This document shows positions 44,915 through 54,827 of a DNA stretch of 64,000 nucleotides, one piece after another. The notes below the pieces were generated by a model. It was not told where the DNA came from. It saw only the letters and a program-made list of their open reading frames with translations, and ran no database searches. Every line of letters starts with the position of its first letter. The first letter of the stretch is position 1. The DNA is from Gordonia effusa NBRC 100432. Lineage in GTDB: Bacteria > Actinomycetota > Actinomycetes > Mycobacteriales > Mycobacteriaceae. The stretch lies in the NCBI RefSeq assembly GCF_000241305.1, contig NZ_BAEH01000105.1, positions 1-64,000 on the forward strand, given 5' to 3'. A program made the translations under genes and the position numbers.

Positions 44915-45072
44915 TAAGGCATGACCTCCCAGCCCCCGACAATGCGTACGACCCGACTCACTCGCCGAAGATGATGGGCGCTGCCCGCCCGACGTCGTAC
45001 ACTAGCTCCTTAGTTCCCGCTCACGCGCGCTCATCGATCCGACTGACGCAATTGGCATAACCGCTGGGAGGC

Positions 45073-45693
45073 ATGTTGTTCATCGGCACCGCCCGACTGC
45101 AGCTTGCTCCGGTGACCGATAACGACGTTGATGACCTGCACGCACTCGACAGCGACCGATCAGTGATGCGATTCGTCAATGGTGGGATCCCGACACCGCG
45201 TCGGGATATCGCCGACTGGGTAATCCCTCGTGCCCAGGCCGAGTACGCCGCTTATGGCACCGGCTTATGGACTATCCGTCGTAGCGCTGGCGGCGGGTTC
45301 GTCGGATGGACGTCATTGCGCACGCCTCGGCATAGCAATCGGAGTGAACTGGAACTGTCGTACCGATTGCGCCGTGACGGCTGGGGTCGGGGCATCGCAA
45401 CCGAAGCGACCACCGCGCTCGTGGCGATGTCCTTCGAACAACTTGCGACACAACGGATCTTCGCCAGCACTCTTGCGATGAACACCGGGTCGCGGCGCGT
45501 GATGCAAAAACTCGGCATGCGACTGTCGGCGATCCATATTAGTGACGAACAAATTCTTTCCGGTTTTGAACGCGACGAAGTGGAATACGAATTGATGCGC
45601 GAGCATTGGTTCAATAGGCTGCCCCGCCACGCGTCACGCCCACCGGAGAATCGCCCGTCGTGGCCACCTAAACACGCGCGACACTCTGCCTAA
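45073..45693 (+). CDS. GNAT-family N-acetyltransferase (RimJ/RimL type)
   Basis: 206 aa. The N-terminal strand TARLQLAPVTDNDVDDLHAL, ELELSYRLRRDGWGRGIATEATTALVAMSF with the acetyl-CoA loop, and NTGSRRVMQKLGMRL are typical. The GGGAGG site is very close to the ATG at 45073, so the TTG at 45076 may be the true start. A basic Pro/Arg-rich tail follows the domain. Substrate unknown. Confidence 0.88.
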   Translation: MLFIGTARLQLAPVTDNDVDDLHALDSDRSVMRFVNGGIPTPRRDIADWVIPRAQAEYAAYGTGLWTIRRSAGGGFVGWTSLRTPRHSNRSELELSYRLRRDGWGRGIATEATTALVAMSFEQLATQRIFASTLAMNTGSRRVMQKLGMRLSAIHISDEQILSGFERDEVEYELMREHWFNRLPRHASRPPENRPSWPPKHARHSA

Positions 45694-45760
45694 CGATACC
45701 GTTGACGCATGGGGCCCCACCCGGCTCACCACGCCCAGCGATAGGAAGATGTTCACGCAT

Positions 45761-47215
45761 ATGAGCACCCCTACTGACAACGCAACCGCCCGGCACCACG
45801 TCGTGATCGTCGGGTCCGGATTCGGCGGCCTATTCGCCGCGCAACGCCTGAAGAGAACCGACGTCGATGTCACCATCATCGCGCGGACTACTCAGCACCT
45901 CTTCCAGCCGATGCTGTACCAAGTCGCGACCGGCATCGTGTCCGAAGGTGAAATCGCCCCCGCGACCCGCATCGTATTGCGCAAACAGCGCAATACCCGG
46001 GTACTGCTCGGCGATGTGAACAAGATTGACTTGAAGAACAAGACCGTGACGTCGCGGCTACTCGAGCGCATCACCGAAACCCCGTACGACAGTCTGATCA
46101 TCGCGGCCGGCGCCGACCAGTCCTACTTCGGCAACGATCACTTCGCCGAGTACGCCCCCGGTATGAAAACCATCGACCATGCCCTCGAACTGCGTGGACG
46201 CATCCTCGGAGCGTTCGAGCAGGCCGAATTGTCCAATGATGCCGCCGAACGCGACAAGCTGCTGACGTTCGTCGTCATCGGTGCCGGACCGACCGGCGTC
46301 GAATTGGCGGGACAGATCGCCGAAATGGCGAATAAGACCCTCAAGGGCAGTTTCCGCAACATCGACCCGACTCAGGCGAAAGTAATCCTGCTCGACGCCG
46401 CGCCTGCCGTACTCCCGCCGTTCGGCGAGAAACTCGGCAAGAAAGCTGCCGCGCGTCTGGAGAAGCTGGGCGTGGACATTCAACTGAACGCGATGGTCGT
46501 CGACCTTGACTACGACGGCATGGTCGTCAAGGAAAAGGACGGCACGACTCGTCGGATCGAGTCGCAGTGCAAGGTCTGGTCGGCCGGCGTACAGGCCAGC
46601 CCACTAGGAAAGCAACTCTCCGAACAGTCGGGCGTCGAGCTCGATCGCGCCGGACGTGTCAAGGTACTGCCCGACCTATCCATCCCCGACAATCCGAATG
46701 TCTTCGTCGTCGGCGACATGATGGCCGTCGATGGAGTGCCGGGCGTCGCGCAAGGCGCGATCCAGGGTGGTCGATACGCCGCTGACGCGATCAAGGCCGA
46801 ACTGAACGGCAAGCAAACACCGGATCAGCGAAAACCGTTCAGCTACTTCGACAAAGGCTCGATGGCGACTGTGTCTCGGTTCAGCGCGGTTATGCAAGTG
46901 CCGATCCCAGGCACCAAGAAGAAATTCGAGACAGAGGGCTACTTCGCGTGGCTCGGCTGGCTGGCACTGCACCTGGTGTACCTAGTTGGTTTCCGTAACC
47001 GCCTCAATACCATTGTCAACTGGTTCTTCGCGTTCAGTACGCGTGGCCGCGCGCAACTGGCGATTACCGAACAGCAGGTGTACGCGCGGACCGCGATCGG
47101 ACACCTCAGCGAGCTGGCGAAGAAGTCCGAGATTGAGATTGAGGCCGGCATCGACGCCGAGCAAGAGGCTGCGCGCGCGGCCGCGGCCAAGGAAAAAGAG
47201 TCCGAAGCTAGTTAG
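45761..47215 (+). CDS. ndh: type II NADH dehydrogenase
   Basis: 484-aa single-subunit, non-proton-pumping NADH:menaquinone oxidoreductase. The FAD site is VVIVGSGFGGLFAAQRLKR, the NADH site is VVIGAGPTGVELAGQIAEMA, and ARTTQHLFQPMLYQVATGIVSEGEIAPATR matches the mycobacterial Ndh closely. The C-terminal helical region (WLALHLVYLVGFRNRLNTIVNWFF) binds the membrane. ATG 45761 gives the family N-terminus; ATG 45749 is less likely because AGGAAG abuts it. The next gene is the convergent thioesterase, as in Mycobacterium. Confidence 0.97.
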   Translation: MSTPTDNATARHHVVIVGSGFGGLFAAQRLKRTDVDVTIIARTTQHLFQPMLYQVATGIVSEGEIAPATRIVLRKQRNTRVLLGDVNKIDLKNKTVTSRLLERITETPYDSLIIAAGADQSYFGNDHFAEYAPGMKTIDHALELRGRILGAFEQAELSNDAAERDKLLTFVVIGAGPTGVELAGQIAEMANKTLKGSFRNIDPTQAKVILLDAAPAVLPPFGEKLGKKAAARLEKLGVDIQLNAMVVDLDYDGMVVKEKDGTTRRIESQCKVWSAGVQASPLGKQLSEQSGVELDRAGRVKVLPDLSIPDNPNVFVVGDMMAVDGVPGVAQGAIQGGRYAADAIKAELNGKQTPDQRKPFSYFDKGSMATVSRFSAVMQVPIPGTKKKFETEGYFAWLGWLALHLVYLVGFRNRLNTIVNWFFAFSTRGRAQLAITEQQVYARTAIGHLSELAKKSEIEIEAGIDAEQEAARAAAAKEKESEAS

Positions 47216-47236
47216 CGCCCGACGCTCGCCGCACCT

Positions 47237-47662
47237 CTATGCGAGGTTCTGTAGCCGAACCCTCGACGTCGCCAGCAACTGACCCGAGTCGTCGGTCATG
47301 TCGACCTGCCATAGTTGCTGCCGCTTGCCCCGATGTATCGGTGTCGATCGGGCTGTGATGACGCCCGACGGTACCGACTTGAGGAAGTCTGTGCTGTTGT
47401 TCACGCCGACCGCCTTGGTGCCCAACCCGGTGTCGAGAAGCCACACGACTCCCGAAATACTCGCGACGCTCTCGGCGATCGCACAGTAGACGCCGCCGTG
47501 GACAATGCCGTACGGCTGGTGGTGTTTCGGATCGATGGTCATCGTGGCGACCACTTCGTCTGGTACCGCTGAGCGCATTTCCAGCCCAAGGGTCGCGTCG
47601 AACCCAACCGGTTTCAAATCATCGGCCGAGAAAGTCTGTCCACCGTCATTATCTGCGCTCAT
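47237..47662 (-). CDS. PaaI-family hot-dog thioesterase (Rv1847-like)
   Basis: 141 aa, ATG 47662. QPYGIVHGGVYCAIAESVASISG carries the HGG motif of PaaI/MenI thioesterases and VGVNNSTDFLKSVPSGVITARSTPIHRGKRQQLWQVDM follows. The place between ndh and blaI equals Rv1847. A DHNA-CoA hydrolase role in menaquinone synthesis is possible but unproven. An IdeR-like box and a long stem-loop lie in the divergent gap upstream. Confidence 0.9.
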   Translation of the reverse strand: MSADNDGGQTFSADDLKPVGFDATLGLEMRSAVPDEVVATMTIDPKHHQPYGIVHGGVYCAIAESVASISGVVWLLDTGLGTKAVGVNNSTDFLKSVPSGVITARSTPIHRGKRQQLWQVDMTDDSGQLLATSRVRLQNLA

Positions 47663-47729
47663 AGTGTTGAAGTTACCCAGCGCGGTGAGTGGGACTGCCG
47701 CGGGTATCGAAAAACGTCGGGCACTAAAT

Positions 47730-47767
47730 CGGCAGGCCCCACGTTAATCAAAACGTGGGGCCTGCCG
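47730..47767. repeat. perfect 16-bp stem-loop between divergent genes
   Basis: CGGCAGGCCCCACGTT (47730-47745) and AACGTGGGGCCTGCCG (47752-47767) form a perfect stem with a 6-nt loop. It lies in the gap shared by two divergently transcribed genes, where a terminator is not expected, 68 bp before the thioesterase start on its transcript side. Confidence 0.8.
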
Positions 47768-47824
47768 TGGCGTGGACCGGGGGTCTCTGCAGCCCTCAGG
47801 ACTCTCTCGCGGTCCGCGTAGTTA

Positions 47825-47843
47825 TTAATGTAGGCTAGCCTTA
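47825..47843. promoter_or_regulatory. IdeR/DtxR-type iron box candidate
   Basis: TTAATGTAGGCTAGCCTTA agrees with the actinobacterial iron-box consensus TWAGGTWAGSCTWACCTWA at 15 of 19 positions, including the whole TAGGCT core. It lies 58 bp before blaI and 162 bp before the divergent thioesterase. From memory, the equivalent M. tuberculosis gap (Rv1846c/Rv1847) is listed among IdeR-controlled sites, which supports it. Confidence 0.5.
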
Positions 47844-47901
47844 CCAACCTGTCAACCCCACACCGCATACCGAATTCGCCGATACGGAGAACATCAGTAA
47901 A

Positions 47902-48300
47902 ATGAGAAAAATGAATGGATTGGGTGAGCTCGAGCGCGCGGTCATGGACACCCTGTGGGCAAGTCCAGACGCACAGACCGTGCGGCAAGTGCACGAAACT
48001 CTGTCGCAGGATCGATCCCTCGCCTACACCACCGTGATGACTGTGCTGCAGCGTCTCGCCAAGAAGAATCTGGTCACCCAGATCCGCGACGACCGAGCGC
48101 ACAAGTACGCCGCCACACACCCGCGCGAAGATCTGGTCGCCAACCTCATGGTCGACGCACTCTCTGAAGCTGATGCCCCCGGCTCCCGCCATGCCGCACT
48201 CGTGTCCTTCGTCGGACGCGTCGGTGCAGATGAGGCCGCGGCCCTTCGTCGTGCACTCGATCAACTCGAAGCATCGCAACAACCCTATAAATCCGACTAG
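47902..48300 (+). CDS. blaI: BlaI/MecI-family repressor (Rv1846c-like)
   Basis: 132-aa winged-helix repressor. GELERAVMDTLWASPDAQTVRQVHETLSQDRSLAYTTVMTVLQRLAKKNLVTQIRDDRAHKYAA is the typical DNA-binding domain; the C-terminal helices form the dimer. ATG 47902 with GGAGA 11 nt upstream; ATG 47911 is possible. It is followed by the membrane M56 peptidase that in this family cleaves or inactivates the repressor. In mycobacteria this repressor also affects respiration and ATP-synthase genes. Confidence 0.94.
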   Translation: MRKMNGLGELERAVMDTLWASPDAQTVRQVHETLSQDRSLAYTTVMTVLQRLAKKNLVTQIRDDRAHKYAATHPREDLVANLMVDALSEADAPGSRHAALVSFVGRVGADEAAALRRALDQLEASQQPYKSD

Positions 48301-48302
48301 TC

Positions 48303-48329
48303 TCTTGGGTACGCACTATGTACCCAAGA
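48303..48329. promoter_or_regulatory. inverted repeat inside the blaI-M56 operon
   Basis: The perfect arms TCTTGGGTAC and GTACCCAAGA around 7 nt begin 2 bp after the blaI stop and end 25 bp before the M56 start. It may be a second operator or a stem that lowers M56 expression relative to blaI. Confidence 0.6.
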
Positions 48330-48354
48330 TTCTCCAGCCCAAGGAACTGACCAA

Positions 48355-49311
48355 ATGACCGCGCTGCTCTTCGGCATCCTCACCGTAGTGCTGGTCGGTC
48401 CTGTTCCCGAACTATTGTCGCGAGCGGCCTGGCCGCTGCGCACCCCGCGTGCCGCGATGGTGTTATGGCAGTCAGTGGCGCTCGCCGCCGTCTTGTCCGC
48501 ATTCAGTTGCGGACTCGCGATCGCCGCCAACCTGCTCGCCCCGGGGCCCGACGGCGCCCCGACTACCAATCCATTTGACGAGATCAATCGACTAGGGCTC
48601 CCTCTCTGGTTGATCTACGTCAGCGTTTTCATCCTGACCCTCGTGGTTGGCGCGCGAATGATCTTCACGACGGTTCGGGTTGGCGCCCGTACCCGCGCAC
48701 GTCGCACCGCGCATCGCCAACTTATCGATCTACTTGATCGCGTTGACCGCCGCGAAGCCGAGGCGTCGAATCCGCTCTCGGCCCGCGACGTCCGGATGAT
48801 CGAGGTTGAGCAACCGCTCGCCTATTGTTTGCCGGGGCTGCGTCAACGCGTCGTGATCAGCGAAGGCGTCGTGACCCGACTCTCGGTCGACGAACTCACC
48901 GCGGTCATCGTGCATGAGCGCGCCCACCTGCGCGCCCGCCACGATCTTGTTCTCGAAGCATTTATCGCGCTGCAAGAGGCGTTCCCCCGGTTCGTGCGCA
49001 GCAGTTCGGCACTCGGTTCCGTCGAGCTATTGGTCGAGGCACTTGCCGACGACCAGGCCGTGAAAGCGACAACGCCGACGACTCTCGGGCGCGCACTAGT
49101 TGCCTGCGCCGACGCCGTCGCCCCGCGTGGTGCGATGGCGGTCGGTGGACCAACAACACTCACGCGCATCACCCGACTCGCGGATGCCCCCTCGGCCGCG
49201 CTTACCTTCGTGGTCTACGTCGCGGCAGCCGCTATCTTGGTTGTGCCGACGCTGGCGGTGGCTATCCCGTGGCTAACCGAGTTGTCTCGACTGATCGCGG
49301 CCGTGAATTGA
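48355..49311 (+). CDS. M56-family membrane metallopeptidase (BlaR1-like, no sensor domain)
   Basis: 318 aa, ATG with AAGGA upstream. Hydrophobic helices lie near residues 1-20, 35-60, 78-103 and at the C-terminus (275-315). The zinc motif is HERAH in AVIVHERAHLRARHDLV, and EALADDQAVKAT supplies the third ligand region. It lacks the penicillin-binding sensor domain of true BlaR1, so the signal is not obviously a beta-lactam. It is the expected partner of BlaI. Equivalent to Rv1845c by position. Confidence 0.92.
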   Translation: MTALLFGILTVVLVGPVPELLSRAAWPLRTPRAAMVLWQSVALAAVLSAFSCGLAIAANLLAPGPDGAPTTNPFDEINRLGLPLWLIYVSVFILTLVVGARMIFTTVRVGARTRARRTAHRQLIDLLDRVDRREAEASNPLSARDVRMIEVEQPLAYCLPGLRQRVVISEGVVTRLSVDELTAVIVHERAHLRARHDLVLEAFIALQEAFPRFVRSSSALGSVELLVEALADDQAVKATTPTTLGRALVACADAVAPRGAMAVGGPTTLTRITRLADAPSAALTFVVYVAAAAILVVPTLAVAIPWLTELSRLIAAVN

Positions 49312-49390
49312 CTCTCGATCGCCACCGAATCTCGCGGGTTGACGAACCTGCCTGGGGCAGACGCGAATGCGAGGCAATAGGCTAGCTGTC

Positions 49391-50863
49391 ATGAACGCGC
49401 CTTCATCGTCTGCCACCCCGTCATCCGTCCCCACTGGGACCGCACAGATCGGCGTCACCGGTCTCGCGGTCATGGGTTCCAATATCGCCCGCAACTTCGC
49501 CCGCAACGGCTACACCGTGGCGCTGCACAACCGCAGCATCGGCAAGACCGACGCGCTCCTGGAAAAGCATGGCGGCGACGGCGATTTCGTCCGCACCGAG
49601 ACGGTTGAAGAATTCGTCGACGCGCTTGAGCGGCCGCGTCGAGTCTTGATCATGGTCAAGGCTGGCGATGCTACCGACGCCGTCATCAACGAGCTAGCCG
49701 ATGCGATGGAGCCCGGCGACATCATCATCGACGGTGGTAACGCGCTGTACACCGACACCATTCGACGCGAAGCGGCACTCGCCGACCGCGGCCTACTTTT
49801 CATCGGAGCCGGCATCTCCGGCGGCGAGGAGGGCGCGCTCAACGGCCCGTCGATCATGCCCGGTGGCCCAGCCGAGTCGTACAAGTCGGTAGGTCCGATG
49901 CTGGAAAAGGTTGCGGCACAGGTCGATGGCGAGCCGTGCTGTACCCATATCGGTGCCGACGGTTCGGGTCATTTCGTGAAGATGGTGCACAACGGCATCG
50001 AATATGCCGACATGCAGCTGATCGGCGAGGCCTATGACCTGATGCGCCGCGCGCTTGATCTGCCGGTCGCCGAGATCGCTGACGTCTTCCGCGAATGGAA
50101 CACCACCGAGCTAGAGAGCTACCTGATCGAGATCACCGCTGAGGTGCTCTCGCAGGTCGACGCCGAGACCGGCAAACCCCTCGTCGACGTCATCGTCGAC
50201 GAAGCCGGCCAGAAGGGCACCGGCCGCTGGACGGTCAAGGCCGCCCTCGACCTCGGCATCCCGACAACCGGCATCGCCGAGGCGGTATTCGCACGGGCGC
50301 TGTCGAGTTCGACGAACCAGCGCAAGGCCGCACAAGGTCTTGCGTCGGGTTCGCTGTCGGCGGCACCGGCCGACAAGAAAGCTTTCGTTGACGACATCAA
50401 GGCCGCGCTCTACGCGTCCAAGGTGGTCGCTTACGCGCAGGGCTTTGATGAAATCTCCGCTGGCAGTACCGAATACGGCTGGAATGTCGACCGCGGCTCA
50501 CTGGCCACCATTTGGCGCGGCGGCTGCATCATCCGTGCGCAATTCCTCAATCGAATCCGCGAGGCATACGCGACCGACCCCGAGCTGCCAAGCCTGCTGC
50601 TAGCGCCGTATTTCCGCGATGCCGTGGAAGCTGGCATCGACGCCTGGCGTCGAGTGGTCGCCACCGCGACGACGATGGGAGTGCCGGTGCCGGCATTCGC
50701 GTCCTCGCTGTCGTATTACGACGGTCTACGCAGCGAGCGGCTGCCCGCAGCCCTCACGCAAGGGCTGCGTGACTTCTTCGGCGCGCACACCTACCAGCGC
50801 GTCGACAAGCCCGGTACGTTCCACACCCTGTGGAGTGAAGACAGAAGTGAGGTTTCGGAGTAA
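49391..50863 (+). CDS. gnd: 6-phosphogluconate dehydrogenase, decarboxylating
   Basis: 490 aa from the ATG at 49391; the GTG-type opening at 49367 is less likely. It makes ribulose 5-phosphate, CO2 and NADPH in the pentose phosphate pathway. GVTGLAVMGSNIARNFARNGY binds NADP; IGAGISGGEEGALNGPSIMPGG and GHFVKMVHNGIEYADMQLIGE hold the catalytic Lys and Glu; the tail AHTYQRVDKPGTFHTLW is typical of the long form. The guaB1 start codon directly follows its stop. Confidence 0.97.
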   Translation: MNAPSSSATPSSVPTGTAQIGVTGLAVMGSNIARNFARNGYTVALHNRSIGKTDALLEKHGGDGDFVRTETVEEFVDALERPRRVLIMVKAGDATDAVINELADAMEPGDIIIDGGNALYTDTIRREAALADRGLLFIGAGISGGEEGALNGPSIMPGGPAESYKSVGPMLEKVAAQVDGEPCCTHIGADGSGHFVKMVHNGIEYADMQLIGEAYDLMRRALDLPVAEIADVFREWNTTELESYLIEITAEVLSQVDAETGKPLVDVIVDEAGQKGTGRWTVKAALDLGIPTTGIAEAVFARALSSSTNQRKAAQGLASGSLSAAPADKKAFVDDIKAALYASKVVAYAQGFDEISAGSTEYGWNVDRGSLATIWRGGCIIRAQFLNRIREAYATDPELPSLLLAPYFRDAVEAGIDAWRRVVATATTMGVPVPAFASSLSYYDGLRSERLPAALTQGLRDFFGAHTYQRVDKPGTFHTLWSEDRSEVSE

Positions 50864-52300
<1,437 letters not shown>

Positions 52301-52307
52301 AACCATC

Positions 52308-53741
52308 GTGGACATCGCGCTGTACGTCCTCGGCGTAGTCGGGTTCATTGCCCTGACTCTGGGAACTGCTCTGTTCGTGGCGTCGGAGTTTTCGCTGACC
52401 GCGTTGGAGCGGTCGGCTATCACCGACGACGTCGCCACCCGCGGCGATCGACGCTCACGGCAGGTGGAACGGGCCCACAAGACCCTGTCCTTCCAGCTAT
52501 CAGGCGCCCAACTGGGTATCACCATCACCACGTTGATCACCGGTTATATCGCCGAGCCGGTGGTAGCGACGGCGATTCGGCCGTTGCTCGAACTCGTTCA
52601 TCTGCCCGACGCTGCCGTCACCGCGGTGGCGCTGGCCATCGCGTTGATCATCGCCACGTCACTGTCGATGGTGCTCGGTGAACTCATCCCGAAGAATCTC
52701 GCAATCGCCCGGCCGATGGATGTCGCACGGGCAACAGCCGGCGCGATGTCCGCCTTTTCCGCGATCTTCCGCTGGGCCATCAACGGCCTCAACGGCACGG
52801 CGAACTGGATTGTGCGGCGGCTGGGAATCGAACCGGCCGAAGAATTGCGTTCGGCGCGGTCGCCGCAGGAACTGGGGTCGCTGGTGCGAAACTCGGCTCT
52901 GCACGGCGCCATCGATTCGACGACGGCCGCGCTTGTCGACCGTTCCCTGCGGTTCGGTGAACTGACCGCCGAAGATCTGATGACCCCGCGCGTCACCGTT
53001 GAATGCCTCGATGGCGATGAAACGATTCGCGATCTGATCACCGCGTCGTCGCAGACCGGGCATTCCCGCTTCCCGATCGTGATTGAGGGAGATCTGGACA
53101 ACCTGCTCGGCATCGTCCACATCAAACAGGCGTTCACCGTGCCCCCCGAGGCGCAACGGACCACGACCCTCGCGAGTATCGCCCGACCGGTCACCACCGT
53201 GCCGACCAGCCTTGACGGCGACGCGGTGATGGAACAACTGCGGGCCGACGGACTGGAAGTCTGCGTGGTCATCGACGAATACGGCGGTACCGCGGGCATC
53301 GTGACCACCGAGGATGTCATCGAGGAGATCGTCGGCGATGTCACCGATGAACACGACAACGAACGCGCCGACGTCACTAGAGACGGTGCCGGGTATCTGT
53401 GTGCGGGCCTGCTCCGGCTCGACGAGCTGACCGATGCGATCGGCTATCGCGCGCCTGAGGGAGCATATGACACCCTCGGTGGCCTGGTGATGTTCAGTCT
53501 CGGCCGCATCGCGACGGTCGGCGACAGCGTCGAACTCCCCACCGTCGAATACGGCACCGACAACGAGAGCCGTGACCCGTCGAGTGAACACGACGAATTG
53601 TCACAGCCCCGTTGGCGAGCGATGGTCACCACGATGGACGGACGGCGGATCGATGTCGTCTCACTTCAGCCACTTGAGGACGACCGGGCGGTATCTGATG
53701 CAACCGGCCCATCGGCCGACGGCGGGGAGGTGTCGCGATGA
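52308..53741 (+). CDS. CNNM/CorC-family membrane protein 1 (Rv1842c-like)
   Basis: 477 aa, GTG start, with CAGGAGG upstream. The N-terminal DUF21 membrane domain has four helices (1-190, including FVASEFSLTALERSAI and SMVLGELIPKNLAIARP). A CBS pair follows (FGELTADLM-like DLMTPRVTVECLDGDETIRDL and VIDEYGGTAGIVTTEDVIEEIVGDVTDEHD) and a C-terminal CorC_HlyC transporter-associated domain. Such proteins are linked to Mg2+ efflux or balance. The stop overlaps the next start as ATGA. Confidence 0.92.
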   Translation: MDIALYVLGVVGFIALTLGTALFVASEFSLTALERSAITDDVATRGDRRSRQVERAHKTLSFQLSGAQLGITITTLITGYIAEPVVATAIRPLLELVHLPDAAVTAVALAIALIIATSLSMVLGELIPKNLAIARPMDVARATAGAMSAFSAIFRWAINGLNGTANWIVRRLGIEPAEELRSARSPQELGSLVRNSALHGAIDSTTAALVDRSLRFGELTAEDLMTPRVTVECLDGDETIRDLITASSQTGHSRFPIVIEGDLDNLLGIVHIKQAFTVPPEAQRTTTLASIARPVTTVPTSLDGDAVMEQLRADGLEVCVVIDEYGGTAGIVTTEDVIEEIVGDVTDEHDNERADVTRDGAGYLCAGLLRLDELTDAIGYRAPEGAYDTLGGLVMFSLGRIATVGDSVELPTVEYGTDNESRDPSSEHDELSQPRWRAMVTTMDGRRIDVVSLQPLEDDRAVSDATGPSADGGEVSR

Positions 53742-54814
53742 ACGACCTGTGGGGTGTAGTACTCACCGTCGTGCTGCTGGCCGGCAACGCGTTCTTCGTC
53801 GCCGCCGAGTTCTCGTTGATCTCGGCGCGCCGCGATCGACTCGAAGCGCTCGTCGAAAGCGGAAAGACGCGGGCGCGCACCGTAATTCGCGCCTCCGAAC
53901 ACTTGAGCCTGATGCTCGCAGCGGCTCAACTGGGAATTACCATCTGTTCGATCCTGCTCGGTCGAGTCGGTGAACCCGCTGTCGCTCATCTCATCGAGAA
54001 GCCGCTGGAATGGGTACACGTTCCGGAGAGTTTCCTGCATCCGATTGCGTTCACCATCGCGTTGTCGCTGGTGGTGGTACTCCATATCCTGCTCGGCGAG
54101 ATGGTGCCGAAGAATATCGCGCTGGCCGGTCCGGAACGATCGGCAATGCTGCTCGTTCCCATGCACTTGGCCTTCATCAAGGTGGTCCGGCCACTGATCG
54201 CGTTCTACAACTGGCTGGCGAATATCAGCCTCCGTGCGATGCGGGTCGAACCCAAAGATGAGTTGGACGCGACGGTGTCGACCGGTGAACTCGCCCAGAT
54301 GATCGGCGAATCGAAGGCCGAAGGTTTGATCGACGCCGAGGAGCATGAGCGACTCACGCGGGCGCTGGAGAGCGTCGGCCGGACGGTGTCCGAGGTGATG
54401 ATTCCGCTGGAAAGTCTGCGCTCGGTGCAGGCTCGCCGCGATCCGGCCACCGGCGGAGTGGGACCGCGACTGGGGTCGGTCGAGCGCGCGGTGTCCGACA
54501 CCGGGTTCTCCCGGTTCCCCGTTCGCTCTCCGGACGGCACCTACACCGGATATCTGCACCTCAAAGATGTTCTCGACGACATCCTCGACGAGCAGATCGG
54601 GCCGGACACCATCATCGGCATCGACAAGATCCGGCCACTGCCGGTGCTTTCGGCAACCACACCTATCGATGAGGGAACCTCCGCGCTGCGGCGGACCAGT
54701 TCTCATCTCGGTGCTGTCGTCGACGATTCCGGACGCACCATCGGTGTTGTCGCGCTGGCTGATTTGGTGGAGGAAGTCGTCGGCACCGTCCGCGACGAAA
54801 CGAACCGGCTGTGA
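53738..54814 (+). CDS. CNNM/CorC-family membrane protein 2 (Rv1841c-like)
   Basis: 358 aa. Same DUF21 domain (NAFFVAAEFSLISARRDRLEAL, HILLGEMVPKNIALAGP) and CBS pair (SEVMIPLESLRSVQARR, then LGAVVDDSGRTIGVVALADLVEEVVGTV), but it ends there without the CorC_HlyC domain seen in its upstream neighbour. The pair are probably co-expressed and may act as a heteromer. Confidence 0.92.
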   Translation: MNDLWGVVLTVVLLAGNAFFVAAEFSLISARRDRLEALVESGKTRARTVIRASEHLSLMLAAAQLGITICSILLGRVGEPAVAHLIEKPLEWVHVPESFLHPIAFTIALSLVVVLHILLGEMVPKNIALAGPERSAMLLVPMHLAFIKVVRPLIAFYNWLANISLRAMRVEPKDELDATVSTGELAQMIGESKAEGLIDAEEHERLTRALESVGRTVSEVMIPLESLRSVQARRDPATGGVGPRLGSVERAVSDTGFSRFPVRSPDGTYTGYLHLKDVLDDILDEQIGPDTIIGIDKIRPLPVLSATTPIDEGTSALRRTSSHLGAVVDDSGRTIGVVALADLVEEVVGTVRDETNRL

Positions 54815-54827
54815 GGTGAGCAGCTCG

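Noticed and set aside
47659..48282. 207-codon minus-strand frame opposite blaI
   Set aside because: Antisense shadow; the plus strand encodes a clear BlaI/MecI protein with a ribosome-binding site.
48355..49311. Reading the M56 protein as a beta-lactam-sensing BlaR1
   Set aside because: The penicillin-binding sensor domain is absent and no beta-lactamase gene is adjacent.
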